This document shows positions 45,945 through 54,051 of a DNA stretch of 64,000 nucleotides, in pieces; position 1 is the stretch's first letter; each line of letters starts with the position of its first letter. Location of the stretch: contig NZ_JBLZFZ010000033.1 in NCBI RefSeq assembly GCF_050753385.1, positions 21,233 through 85,232 of the forward strand, read 5' to 3'. This DNA is from Pantanalinema rosaneae. GTDB taxonomy: Bacteria > Cyanobacteriota > Cyanobacteriia > Leptolyngbyales > Leptolyngbyaceae. Position numbers and translations under genes: made by a program. Under the pieces are notes generated by a model that saw only the letters and a list, made by a program, of their open reading frames with translations, was not told the DNA's origin and ran no database searches.

Positions 45945-46017
45945 TGGCTCAGGCGGGATTTGAACCTGCGACCTTGGGCTTATGAGTCCCCTGCTCTAAC
46001 CACTGAGCTACTGAGCC
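45945..46017 (-). tRNA. tRNA with CAU anticodon (Ile2 or elongator Met)
   Basis: A 73-base cloverleaf without encoded CCA; anticodon loop CTCATAA. It lacks the initiator's three G-C anticodon-stem pairs, so it is not a second initiator. The D arm (AGCTCAGTGGTTAGAGC) resembles E. coli tRNA-Ile2, whose C34 becomes lysidine and reads AUA. Non-standard pairs are seen: G27-A43 and A31-G39 in the anticodon stem and A51-C63 in the T stem. Either this is a divergent but working tRNA or a decaying one. Confidence 0.75.
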
Positions 46018-46114
46018 GTATGCATTTCAGCAACTTCATTAAGTTAGCATATTTGGCTACGAAGGATCTACCCTTTGATCAAAAAATCCTGCTCAGTTCA
46101 CTGAAATTCTGTAA

Positions 46115-46156
46115 TAAAACAAGTAGCCCAAGGAGACTAAATTGTTTCCTTGGGCT
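46115..46156 (-). terminator. Terminator of the LysM/M23 gene
   Basis: AGCCCAAGGA (46125-46134) and TCCTTGGGCT (46147-46156) form a ten-pair stem. On the minus strand it is followed by ACTTGTTTTATT. It lies 26 bases past the stop of the minus-strand peptidase gene. Confidence 0.85.
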
Positions 46157-46181
46157 AAACTCAAACCAGTTCAAGGCGTGA

Positions 46182-48500
46182 CTAGCTGCGAGAGCTAGGG
46201 AGGAATGCCATTGGGTTAACGGCTCCTTTTCCAGCCGGATGAACTTCAAAGTGCAGGTGAGGTCCGGTACTGTAGCCTGTGCTTCCCATTTCCGAGATCT
46301 GCTGACCCTGCTCTACTTGCTGACCTTGTTGCACCAGAATCCGGTTGTTGTGAGCATAGAGCGTCAGGCTACCATCTGGGTGAGTAATTTCCACCAGATA
46401 GCCATATCCACCAGAGTTCCAACCAGCAAAGGTAACAACGCCAGAGGCGGCTGCCACGATCGGAGTACCCACATTTGCTGCAATGTCGATGCCCTTATGC
46501 ATCCGACCCCAACGCCAGCCATAGCCAGAGGTTAATACCCCTTTAGTTGGCCACATGTAGCCATTAAACTGACCAGAGCTACCGGGTAGGTAAGCATCGC
46601 TGGGGCTAAGCGGAGGTAGATCCGGCGAAACTGTCTTGCCAATTGGGGCAGACACGATCGGGGCGTACTTCTCAGCACCAATTGGGGCAGTCGCCACAAC
46701 CTGGGGTTGGCTGGCAGGTACCGGGTTAGCCGGAGCGGTTCTTGCCGCAGACGGTTGTGGGGTGAGTACAGGGGTTGCCGGAGCGGTTCTTGCCGCAGAT
46801 GGCTGGGGTGTGAGCACAGGAGTCGTCGGAGCCGTACTCTTCACGGTCGTGGGTGGGCTGACTCTAGCCGCGATCGTTTGGGTCGGGCGCATTCGTTCCC
46901 GCAACTGCTGTACCTCTGCCCGTAAGTTAGCCGAGTAAGCAGTGGGGTTAAATTCAGGATTAACGCGCTTGAGATTGGCTAACCGATCGGAACGAGAAAA
47001 GGGTGTAGCTGCCGCCGCTAGCTGGGGCTTGGCTGCACTAGCTTGAACCTGTCCCCCTTGACCTTGGTATTTATCCCGCAGTCGGTGGATCTCCTGCCGG
47101 AGATGATCCACATGGTTCGATCGTCCTCCAGAGGTATCGGTTGGTGTTGCCACCTGGTTACTGGTGGGAGCAATCGCCACTTGCGTGACTTCGCTTGGAG
47201 TGCCCGAGCGATTGAAGTTCGGAGAACTGGTGGCAGAGGTAGTCTGCGTTGGAACGGCTGCGAGCGTTCCTTTAAATTCAGCTTGAGTGCCTTGCAATTC
47301 CGAGGGATTCGGTGGTGTCAACAGCGACGGAACGGAATCCGACACTACTCCACGCCGGGGAATAACTAAAACTTGGGCAACCTCAATATGATTGGGGTTA
47401 CTTAAGCGGTTGGCAGCGACTAACTGACTGGTCGATACACCGTGGGCACGGGCGATCGCTGCCAGGGTGTCTCCTCGATTGACCTGGTAAGTGAGCGAGC
47501 TCGGTAATGCCGCAACATCAACGGGGGATGGCACTGGCTGGCTCACAACCGGAGTAGACGGTTCAGCATCGGATTGCAGCGGTGGAGTCGCTAGAACCGT
47601 TTCTTGTTTGACTGGCGATGCCGCAACGACTTCAGGTTGGGGTGACACCGGAAGTACGGAGGGAGTAGAGACAGGGGCAGATGCAGTGGAATCTGGAAGC
47701 GTTGTAGTGGGCGCGACGGCGGCAGGGGCTTCTGCTTGCATCCCCAATAGCCCCGTCCGGAGGCTTTCCCGTTTTTGCTTTAAATTGTCGAGAGCAGCAT
47801 CTTGCTTAGCCTTAAAGGCGGTATCGCTACTGGCGGCGGAATTGCCGGTGGGTAGGGTTGCGATCGTCGTGGATGTCGAGGGACTACCACCCACCAACCC
47901 ATAATACCGAGGAGCAACATCCGCCGCCGCAGGAGCGGCTTGAGCGACACGGTTATCGGTTGGAATGACCAGAACTTGACCAACTCGTAGCGTTGTATCG
48001 GTCGCGATACTATTGCTAGAGGCAATTAACCCAGCGTCAACTCCATAGAGTTTTGCCAGTTGCCAAAGTGTCTGCCCTTCCTGCACAGTGTGGCGGATTC
48101 CTGCCACAGTGGTTGGAGAGGAGAGCGCGGCAGGTGAGGCAGCAACCAGTAATGGATCATCCGAGGCAGCTTGGGAAGCTGAGGTGTCCGAAGAAAGCGT
48201 TGCTGTTTCAAAAGCCGTAGGAGCGGTAGCAGCGGATTCACCAGTCATTGGTTCAGTTGCCATTGCCGCGTCGGTTTGACCGGGTAGTGGCAAACTGTAA
48301 GCGCCCATCGAGAGCGCCAAGCCAATCATCGCAGCGGATTTACAGGGTCGGCGGCTACTCTCGGAAAGAGCCTGCTTGGGTTGAACTGTCGTCATATCAG
48401 GTTCAGTTGTACGGGAAGGAACAGGCTTAACCTTCTGCGGAAATGCTCGTCTCAAAAAACGACCTCCTAAATGTCCAGCGCTTAACTGTCCTTGAGCCAT
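46182..48500 (-). CDS. Cell-wall M23 peptidase with two LysM domains
   Basis: 772 residues. After a basic head and a hydrophobic export segment (about 59-75), LysM 1 (about 131-175, TVQEGQTLWQLAKLYGV) and LysM 2 (about 343-385, YQVNRGDTLAAIARAHGV) bind peptidoglycan. A long Thr/Pro/Ala-rich linker follows, then the M23 metallopeptidase (about 650-765) with HKGIDIA and HLHFEVH zinc motifs. It probably cleaves peptide cross-links during growth or division, in the periplasm. The linker includes a 16-residue unit TPVLTPQPSAARTAPA in two tandem copies (46729-46824). The terminator at 46115-46156 ends the transcript. Confidence 0.93.
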   Translation of the reverse strand: MAQGQLSAGHLGGRFLRRAFPQKVKPVPSRTTEPDMTTVQPKQALSESSRRPCKSAAMIGLALSMGAYSLPLPGQTDAAMATEPMTGESAATAPTAFETATLSSDTSASQAASDDPLLVAASPAALSSPTTVAGIRHTVQEGQTLWQLAKLYGVDAGLIASSNSIATDTTLRVGQVLVIPTDNRVAQAAPAAADVAPRYYGLVGGSPSTSTTIATLPTGNSAASSDTAFKAKQDAALDNLKQKRESLRTGLLGMQAEAPAAVAPTTTLPDSTASAPVSTPSVLPVSPQPEVVAASPVKQETVLATPPLQSDAEPSTPVVSQPVPSPVDVAALPSSLTYQVNRGDTLAAIARAHGVSTSQLVAANRLSNPNHIEVAQVLVIPRRGVVSDSVPSLLTPPNPSELQGTQAEFKGTLAAVPTQTTSATSSPNFNRSGTPSEVTQVAIAPTSNQVATPTDTSGGRSNHVDHLRQEIHRLRDKYQGQGGQVQASAAKPQLAAAATPFSRSDRLANLKRVNPEFNPTAYSANLRAEVQQLRERMRPTQTIAARVSPPTTVKSTAPTTPVLTPQPSAARTAPATPVLTPQPSAARTAPANPVPASQPQVVATAPIGAEKYAPIVSAPIGKTVSPDLPPLSPSDAYLPGSSGQFNGYMWPTKGVLTSGYGWRWGRMHKGIDIAANVGTPIVAAASGVVTFAGWNSGGYGYLVEITHPDGSLTLYAHNNRILVQQGQQVEQGQQISEMGSTGYSTGPHLHFEVHPAGKGAVNPMAFLPSSRS
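46729..46824. repeat. 48-bp tandem repeat inside the LysM/M23 gene
   Basis: Two adjacent 48-base units (46729-46776 and 46777-46824), differing at a few positions, encode a 16-residue Thr/Pro/Ala unit of the linker. A degenerate third unit follows. Confidence 0.8.
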
Positions 48501-49324
48501 TCAATCTATCACCCGTCAACGATTTAAATCACATTGAGAAGCGATCAAGATCACGGACGGCAAATATACTTAGGCAAGATTACCCTGCTTTTTCAATTTA
48601 GACAAGTTTACATTGCCTTGAAAAATTTGCAGCATGAATTTCAAATAACTCAATGGCAAACTAGAAGGCAATTGTAGACCTGTTAACTCGCGGAAATGAT
48701 TAGCTCTTGCTATTGCTTTCATCCGAATTTCTGAACAGAAACCCGAACGATCGCAGGGAGAAGAGATGGGATTGCGCGAGGCTAAAAGCATAGGGGATGA
48801 CCGCCAGAATTGGCTGCTTCAGGGCAGATTAGTTTGATTTGAAAGAAACACTCCACACACACACTCCTCACAGTGACGTTGCAAATGTATCACCAAATTC
48901 GGCGAACACTACAGCAATTTAGTCTGTGAAAGCATGAAATGTACCACAGCTATCCGATTAGTCCTAGCAACGATAGGAAGTTCAAAATCATCGGGCTAAT
49001 TGGATAGAAACCTGAACCAGAGCCATGTTCTAGACCGTTTTAGTCGCTAAAACAGGTTTAAAGCACTCGACTTAAGTCGGATTCTTGCTGATATAAATTT
49101 CTTATTTTATTTAGAGGTCGTAGTGATCTCTGAGAAGGGGGGAGCTTGCTTATATATTGAGCAATGCCGGGTCATTCCGCCCCGTAATCCACCATATCCA
49201 GAGTAAAGATGGGTGTAGTGGTTATCAATGTATATATAGAGATGGAGTTGGGCGACCGGGAGTAGGCTATAGCCTGGAAAAGTCTGCCGCGATCGCCATG
49301 ATTACGAGGCGCAAATTTGTTGAA
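48501..49324. other. Long gap upstream of the LysM/M23 gene
   Basis: About 820 bases with no clear gene. GTTTTAG-TCG-CTAAAAC (about 49037-49053) is a perfect seven-pair hairpin. An open frame on the minus strand (48570-48791) gives a 50-residue product from an internal ATG, with no support. The minus-strand leader was read for c-di-AMP (ydaO-type) riboswitch motifs, and none was recognised by eye. Confidence 0.35.
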
Positions 49325-49786
49325 TTACTGCAAAAATCCCAGTTGCCGCCGAGCCTCGAACAGCCCAATTGCCACGCTGACTGATAGATTCAGGCTACGA
49401 ACCTGGGGTTCAGCCATGGGAATATAGACCGTCTCATCACAGGTTTTCAACAAATCGCGAGGTAGCCCTGCCGTTTCGCTACCGAACAATAGCCAGTCAT
49501 CCGCCTGGTACTGGAACTGTACATAACTGGATTGTCCTGAAGTGCTGAAGCCAATCCAGCGTCCGGCATAGCGCTGATGGTAGGTTTGAAATGCCGTTAA
49601 ATCAAGGTGGTAGTGCAGTTTGACGTAGGGCCAGTAATCCAATCCGGCTCGTTTCAGGTAGCGATCGCTGATTTCAAATCCTAAAGGGCCAACTAGATGC
49701 AGTTCCGTCCCCGTAGCCGCACAAGTTCGAGCAATATTGCCGGTATTGGGAGGAATTTGGGGATGAACTAACACAACCTTAAGCAT
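49325..49786 (-). CDS. trmL: tRNA (cytidine/uridine-34 2'-O)-methyltransferase
   Basis: A SPOUT-class enzyme of 153 residues methylating the ribose of the wobble base in tRNA-Leu. The motifs are HPQIPPNTGNIARTCAAT, LLFGSETAGLP and the knot-forming SLNLSVSVAIGLFEARRQ near the C-terminus. Length and order are those of TrmL (YibK). The ATG at 49786 is natural. It stands alone on the minus strand. Confidence 0.93.
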   Translation of the reverse strand: MLKVVLVHPQIPPNTGNIARTCAATGTELHLVGPLGFEISDRYLKRAGLDYWPYVKLHYHLDLTAFQTYHQRYAGRWIGFSTSGQSSYVQFQYQADDWLLFGSETAGLPRDLLKTCDETVYIPMAEPQVRSLNLSVSVAIGLFEARRQLGFLQ

Positions 49787-50008
49787 ACGTCGTCAATCAC
49801 TGCCATTTAAGCGCAAAAACCTCCTCTATTGTGCGTGGCGATGGTGAGCAATTGATAGCTTTTTTTAATATTTCCTAATTTGATAAACCGTTTGACGCGA
49901 TCGATTAGAAATTTTGATTTTTATTAGCTGGCTCGCTGGTGAAATTTAGCGGTTGCTCAGGGGAAGACTGGAGTGCATCAGCCCTTTCCCCTGAGTTCAT
50001 CTTTATGG

Positions 50009-51157
50009 TTATGCCACCAATGGCCGACATAAATCATCCTGGAGTGCCAGTTCTAAATCCTGGCTATCCCGGATTGCCTGTTGCACAATCTGGTGAACAT
50101 CCTGCCCCTGAGCAGAGAGTTTCAGCCAGCGCTGGGCTTCATTGCCCTCACGGAGGATTTTCTTCAGGGGCAAGAGGAAGCAGCTAAACCCATGGGCTTT
50201 AGCTGTATCCCAGGTTTCCTGAAACAGGTGCTCGATCCAAGCGCGGGCTGACATGGTGCTACCATCCTGCCAATGGTGCAGTTGGGCATCCAGGCTTGAT
50301 TGAGCCACCGCCATTTCATTGTCATCGGCCAGCGCCATTAGCTCCTGGGGACGGGTTGAGGCGGACAACTGACTCAGAATTAATGGATCGAGGGCGGGAT
50401 TTTCGATCGTTTGCAGAATCCGAGCTTCCAATAGCGCCGTAATGGCTAGTAGGGCAATGGGATCAATCACCAAATCACAAATTCGTAGTTCCAGGCGGTT
50501 GAGATTATAGGGACGTCGATCGCCATTGGGGCGGACTGATGACCAGAGATGCCGCACATTTTGCATGGTTCCGGCGGCCAGTTGTTGTTCTGTCCAGCGA
50601 ATAAAGTGAGCATGGCTTTCAAACAAGGGCACGATCGCAGGCGTTTTAGGGAACATCTGCCACCGGGTGGAATGGAATCCGGTTACTGACCCATTTAAGA
50701 AGGGCGAAGAGGCGCTGAGAGCAAGGAATAGGGGGGCTTCTAACCGGATCAGCCGACATGCCCGCATCAATGCTTCTGGATCGCTGATGCCAATATTAAT
50801 ATGGATGCTGGCTGTGACCACGTTGGTGCCGTAGGTCTGCTCAATATAGGTGTGATAGGGATTGCCTGGATCAGAACGGTGAAATTGTTCGGTACCTCCG
50901 GTTGCCAGGGTACTACCGGGAATCAGGGTATAGTTGCCCAATTGGGTGAGATACTGTCGTAGCTGCATACGGGGACGGATCAGGTCGCATAGTAGCCGCT
51001 CATAGCGATAGCAGGGTGGGGTAGTGTATTCCACGTTGCGGCTATCAGGTTCCCGGACAAAACCATCTAACGCTGCCACGATCTGGTCAGACAGCCCAAT
51101 GATGTTGCCATCGGGAGTACCAGTGTAAATTTCGACTTCAAAGCCTTTCGATAGCAC
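50009..51157 (-). CDS. gshA: Glutamate-cysteine ligase, cyanobacterial type
   Basis: Makes gamma-glutamylcysteine, the first step of glutathione synthesis. The 382 residues begin KGFEVEIYTG (a substrate-binding strand), with RYERLLCDL, STLATGGTEQFHRSDPGN and ASIHINIGIS in the order seen in cyanobacterial GshA rather than the E. coli form. The start is GTG at 51157 with GGAGG eight bases upstream. gshB is not in this window. The product would also serve egtB/egtC if that pathway uses gamma-glutamylcysteine. Confidence 0.87.
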   Translation of the reverse strand: MLSKGFEVEIYTGTPDGNIIGLSDQIVAALDGFVREPDSRNVEYTTPPCYRYERLLCDLIRPRMQLRQYLTQLGNYTLIPGSTLATGGTEQFHRSDPGNPYHTYIEQTYGTNVVTASIHINIGISDPEALMRACRLIRLEAPLFLALSASSPFLNGSVTGFHSTRWQMFPKTPAIVPLFESHAHFIRWTEQQLAAGTMQNVRHLWSSVRPNGDRRPYNLNRLELRICDLVIDPIALLAITALLEARILQTIENPALDPLILSQLSASTRPQELMALADDNEMAVAQSSLDAQLHHWQDGSTMSARAWIEHLFQETWDTAKAHGFSCFLLPLKKILREGNEAQRWLKLSAQGQDVHQIVQQAIRDSQDLELALQDDLCRPLVA

Positions 51158-51467
51158 GATCGTTCCTCCCCGAACAGTTATCCGTCATCAGTGAACCGTA
51201 GTTGATGAGCCATCAGCCGTGATCAGTTGCTCAAAAGCTATCAGAATCACTAATTAATTCTAACTAGAGCTTATTTTTTTCTGATCACTATACTGCTAGG
51301 CTCAGGATGTAGGGTCACTCTCCTTCACAGTATCAGGGACAAGATTGGCACTGCTCTACCACCGGGTGGGCTAATTCTGCTCAACTCAGCCGCCATTTGT
51401 AGGGGCATGACTATCTACATATATATAGTTAGTGTGATAGCAAGGCAGAATCAGCCTGAGGGAGTCA
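51158..51467. other. Intergenic region downstream of the single-domain regulator
   Basis: About 310 bases; the right part holds an AT-rich block with ATATATATAG (about 51419-51428). No gene was seen. It must hold the gshA promoter. Confidence 0.4.
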
Positions 51468-51914
51468 CTACTGGGCAACGGAAGAGGGTTGGGCTGTTTC
51501 TAAACTCGCTTTCGACGATCGCGGTTGGAGAATAGCATGAACCCGATTTAATAACAGATCGACATCGATCGGTTTGCGAATGAAGTCGTCAGCTCCCACC
51601 TCAAAGCCATCGGCAGGATGGGGATCGAGATAGCCAGTGATGAGCAAAATGGGGATAAACGGCACATCGGAATTTTGCCGGATGCGGCGAGTGACTTCAA
51701 AGCCATTCATGTCCGGCATCATGACATCAAGTAGCACTAAATCAGGCGGGTTAGTGGCAATGCTGTCCAGGGCAAGTTGCCCACTGTCGGCAATTTCTAC
51801 CTGGTAGCCCTCTTCTTCCAAAATCATTTGTAATAAAAAAGAGTTATCAGCAATATCATCTACGACTAATATCCGATCGGATGCATGAGCTGACTCGGGA
51901 AATAAAGCATTCAT
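51468..51914 (-). CDS. Single-domain response regulator
   Basis: 148 residues: a short N-terminal tail and a complete receiver domain with the acidic pocket (DD at 19-20), phosphoacceptor Asp63 (LVLLDVMMPD) and the conserved Lys in FIRKPID; no output domain. It is a CheY/DivK-like type often used in phosphorelay or to bind partner proteins. No kinase gene is adjacent, so it is an orphan here. A short Ser/Gln-rich C-terminus follows the receiver. Confidence 0.9.
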   Translation of the reverse strand: MNALFPESAHASDRILVVDDIADNSFLLQMILEEEGYQVEIADSGQLALDSIATNPPDLVLLDVMMPDMNGFEVTRRIRQNSDVPFIPILLITGYLDPHPADGFEVGADDFIRKPIDVDLLLNRVHAILQPRSSKASLETAQPSSVAQ

Positions 51915-52155
51915 CTTAACAAACCGGAGTATCTTAGGATTGGCAAGCGATTAGTATCATTGTCTCTGGACGATTCGACAATGGGCTCCAACGCAAGACA
52001 GATTATTAAAAGCAATTAATTGTAGTGGGCGTAACCGAAGAGCTACCCCTCCGGTTTAAGTCGTCAATCCCCTAGCTAGTTTTGCTGATCTACTACGATC
52101 GTTAGTTCATAATTTATCTGTCGAGATAATTGGAGGATGAATCATAGCCATTGGG

Positions 52156-54012
52156 TTAAGCCCGTTCGTAGAGGGCAATGCTTTGCGGGGATAGTTGTAA
52201 GGAGGAAACAGAAAAAATTTCCGGTGGTAAGCTGCTACCGGAACCTAGCCACTTTTCTTCGGCTGAATCTAATATTTTCTGCCAGCGATCGCCCTTGATA
52301 TGGGATTGAAGTGTAACCTGATGCTGGCTGAAATTCATCAAACACAGAATTTGACGCTTATCGTCCCATCGTCGCCACCAAATCACGCGATCGGCTTCCG
52401 CACAATTTACTTCTAATCCCTCCCCATCAATTTGGTCATAGGTTGGCAAGGTGTGGCGTAACTGAATCAGTTTTTGATAGAACGACCAGAGGGTTTGCTG
52501 TTGACCGGTCTGCCGTTGCTGCCAGTTGAGTTTACACATTAAAAAAGTATCAACTGCCTCTGGATCCAGGGGTTCCCCTTCACAATGAAACGCGGCAAAC
52601 TCCTGCTTCCGTCCCTGCCGCACAGCTTCAATTAAGGCGGGATCTGAGTGGCTGACAAAGTAGGTAAATGGGGCAGTTTCACCATATTCTTCCCCCATAA
52701 ATAGCATGGGGATATAAGGAGAGAGAATCACTGCGCCTGCCGCCAGTTTCAGGGCTGCAAAGGACACCAATTGCGATAAGCGTTCGCCCATCAGGCGGTT
52801 GCCAATCTGGTCATGGTTTTGGATACAGACAATAAATTGGGCGGTGGCGCAACCCTTGGGGGCTTTGCCGTGATAGCGCTGGCGATGGGGGGAATATTGC
52901 CAGTCGTAGACAAAACTTTGCTGGAAGGCTTTTGCCAGGTGTTCGCACCGCCCAAAGTCTTCGTAATAGCCGCTACGATCGCCCGTTAACAAGGCATACA
53001 AGGCATGGTGAAAGTCATCGCTCCACTGAGCATCAATCCCATATCCTCCCTGCGCGATCGGACGAATAATCCGTGGATCATTCAGATCACTTTCGGCAAT
53101 CAGATAAAGTTGGCGACCCACTTCTGCGGATAGGGTGGCTACGGTCTCTGACAGTTCTTCCAGAAAATGTCTGGCACCCAGATCGTAAATGGCGTGAATG
53201 GCATCCAACCGTAATCCATCCAAATGATAGTGACGCAGCCAGTAGACCGCATTCTGCATGAAAAAGTTACGGACTTCGGGACTGTGGCGATCGTCGTAGT
53301 TCACCGCACTACCCCAGGGAGTGAGATAGACTTCAGTGAAATAGGGCCCAAAGGCACTGATATAGTTACCTTCCGGCCCAAAGTGGTTATAAACCACATC
53401 CAAAATCACGGCGATACCAGCTTGATGGCAGGCATTCACCAAGCGCTTTAACCCGGCTGGGCCGCCATAGGAATTCTGCACACCATACACATAAGCCCCG
53501 TCGTAGCCCCAGTTGCGGTAATCATGATCGTGGGTTTCTAGCTGGGGGGGATGATTCCCCGGATATTGGGCGATCGGCATTAGTTCGATCGCGGTAATGC
53601 CTAACTCCCGCAATTCTGGCAACCGAGCCACGATCGCGTCAAATGTACCTTCTGGCGTAAATGTCCCCACATGCAATTCATAAATGATCATCGATTCCAG
53701 GGGAACCCCAGCCCAATCCTGATCCGTCCACGGGAACTGATGATCGACAACCTCTGAGGCTCCATGCACTCCCTCTGGTTGCAAGTGGGAGGCTGGATCA
53801 GGACGGGACTCGCCGCCATTCAACTGATACATGTAGCGAGTTCCCGGTGGAATATTCGTTGCCGTTAATGTCCAGTAACCATCATCCTGTTGGGTCATGG
53901 GTTCTAAGCGGTGATCCTGAGACACCACCAGGACGGCAGCAGAATCTAATTTAGGACCCCAAACTGTAAATTGGCAGCGATCGTCACCGAGATAGTTGGC
54001 ACCAAGTTTCAT
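52156..54012 (-). CDS. treZ: Malto-oligosyltrehalose trehalohydrolase
   Basis: Releases trehalose from maltooligosyl-trehalose. The 618 residues contain an N-terminal CBM48-like domain (about 5-95), a GH13 barrel with VVYNHFGPEGNY, the catalytic Asp in GLRLDAIHAI, the Glu in IAESDLND and QNHDQIGNR, then a C-terminal beta domain. It lies 39 bases downstream of glgX on the same strand, so the two are probably co-transcribed. treY, whose product makes the substrate, is not in the window. Trehalose is an osmoprotectant in many cyanobacteria. Confidence 0.92.
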   Translation of the reverse strand: MKLGANYLGDDRCQFTVWGPKLDSAAVLVVSQDHRLEPMTQQDDGYWTLTATNIPPGTRYMYQLNGGESRPDPASHLQPEGVHGASEVVDHQFPWTDQDWAGVPLESMIIYELHVGTFTPEGTFDAIVARLPELRELGITAIELMPIAQYPGNHPPQLETHDHDYRNWGYDGAYVYGVQNSYGGPAGLKRLVNACHQAGIAVILDVVYNHFGPEGNYISAFGPYFTEVYLTPWGSAVNYDDRHSPEVRNFFMQNAVYWLRHYHLDGLRLDAIHAIYDLGARHFLEELSETVATLSAEVGRQLYLIAESDLNDPRIIRPIAQGGYGIDAQWSDDFHHALYALLTGDRSGYYEDFGRCEHLAKAFQQSFVYDWQYSPHRQRYHGKAPKGCATAQFIVCIQNHDQIGNRLMGERLSQLVSFAALKLAAGAVILSPYIPMLFMGEEYGETAPFTYFVSHSDPALIEAVRQGRKQEFAAFHCEGEPLDPEAVDTFLMCKLNWQQRQTGQQQTLWSFYQKLIQLRHTLPTYDQIDGEGLEVNCAEADRVIWWRRWDDKRQILCLMNFSQHQVTLQSHIKGDRWQKILDSAEEKWLGSGSSLPPEIFSVSSLQLSPQSIALYERA

Positions 54013-54051
54013 AGGATTCAGGTGAATTGAAGTACAGTACAGACCAAATGA

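Noticed and set aside
46636..46938. Plus-strand open frame antisense to the LysM/M23 gene with Gly/Ala repeats
   Set aside because: The repetitive look is only the complement of the Thr/Pro/Ala linker repeat.
48570..48791. Possible small protein in the gap upstream of the LysM/M23 gene
   Set aside because: A 50-residue frame from an internal ATG without a ribosome binding site or recognisable feature; may be chance.
49157..49384. Plus-strand open frame overlapping the trmL 3' end
   Set aside because: No ribosome binding site, no family match, and half of it is antisense to trmL.
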